Part shown: piece after piece, positions 5,438 through 5,452 of the stretch
Layout of the letters: every line of letters starts with the position of its first letter
How positions within the stretch are numbered: position 1 is the stretch's first letter
DNA from: Pseudomonadota bacterium
GTDB taxonomy: Bacteria > Pseudomonadota > Gammaproteobacteria > Steroidobacterales > Steroidobacteraceae
Direction of reading: 5' to 3'
Assembly: GCA_021850555.1 (NCBI GenBank)
Contig: JAJZLX010000682.1
Span: 1-5,452 of the forward strand
Length of the DNA stretch: 5,452 bases
Translations under genes and position numbers: made by a program
The notes under the pieces: generated by a model
What the model was told of the DNA's origin: nothing
Database searches by the model: none
What the model saw: only the letters and a program-made list of their open reading frames with translations

Positions 5438-5452
5438 GTCAGCCGCACGAAC

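Noticed and set aside
1..5452. Possible transposon ends, attachment repeats, CRISPR array or a Vsr repair gene accompanying the R-M module.
   Set aside because: I looked for long direct or inverted repeats flanking 1442-4225, repeat-spacer patterns and a Vsr-like frame, and saw none. A computed repeat search could still reveal short ones.

Overview
The window is GC-rich and reads as a piece of chromosome from a high-GC Gram-negative bacterium, probably a proteobacterium. This is inferred from the base composition, from the strong G/C preference at codon third positions, and from a partial family-2 glycosyltransferase at the left edge of the kind found in lipopolysaccharide or cell-surface glycan loci. 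The genus cannot be read from the sequence.

Layout. Positions 1-207 (minus strand) hold the 5' part of the glycosyltransferase gene, which runs out of the window on the left. Positions 208-1441 contain no gene that can be called with confidence. Two stretches there (about 198-510 and 1180-1374, both minus strand) have coding-like base composition and may be remnants. Positions 1442-4225 form a compact type II restriction-modification module: a C5-cytosine DNA methyltransferase on the minus strand (1442-2683), a 91-bp divergent control region, a small Cro/C1-type helix-turn-helix regulator on the plus strand (2775-3026), and a PD-(D/E)xK restriction endonuclease (3023-4225) that overlaps the regulator by 4 bp. 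Positions 4226-5408 are again poor in certain genes. On the minus strand there is a lipoprotein-like open frame with a good ribosome binding site (4759-5214), followed by protein-like segments that change frame, suggesting decay. The last ~45 bases carry a good sigma-70-type promoter pointing out of the right edge.

How it works together. The methyltransferase protects host DNA at its recognition sequence and the endonuclease cuts unmodified DNA at the same sequence. The small regulator sits immediately upstream of and translationally linked to the nuclease, while the methyltransferase is divergent. This is the arrangement expected of a controller-type R-M system in which the regulator times nuclease expression after methylation. 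The divergent region contains a 17-bp near-perfect palindrome that overlaps candidate -10 elements in both directions, and a second 6-bp inverted repeat. These are the best candidates for regulator operators. Neither recognition specificity nor the exact nuclease family could be read from sequence alone. The R-M module, flanked by degraded sequence, looks like an acquired defence cassette between housekeeping genes. I found no RNA genes, CRISPR arrays, insertion sequences or Vsr-type repair gene.
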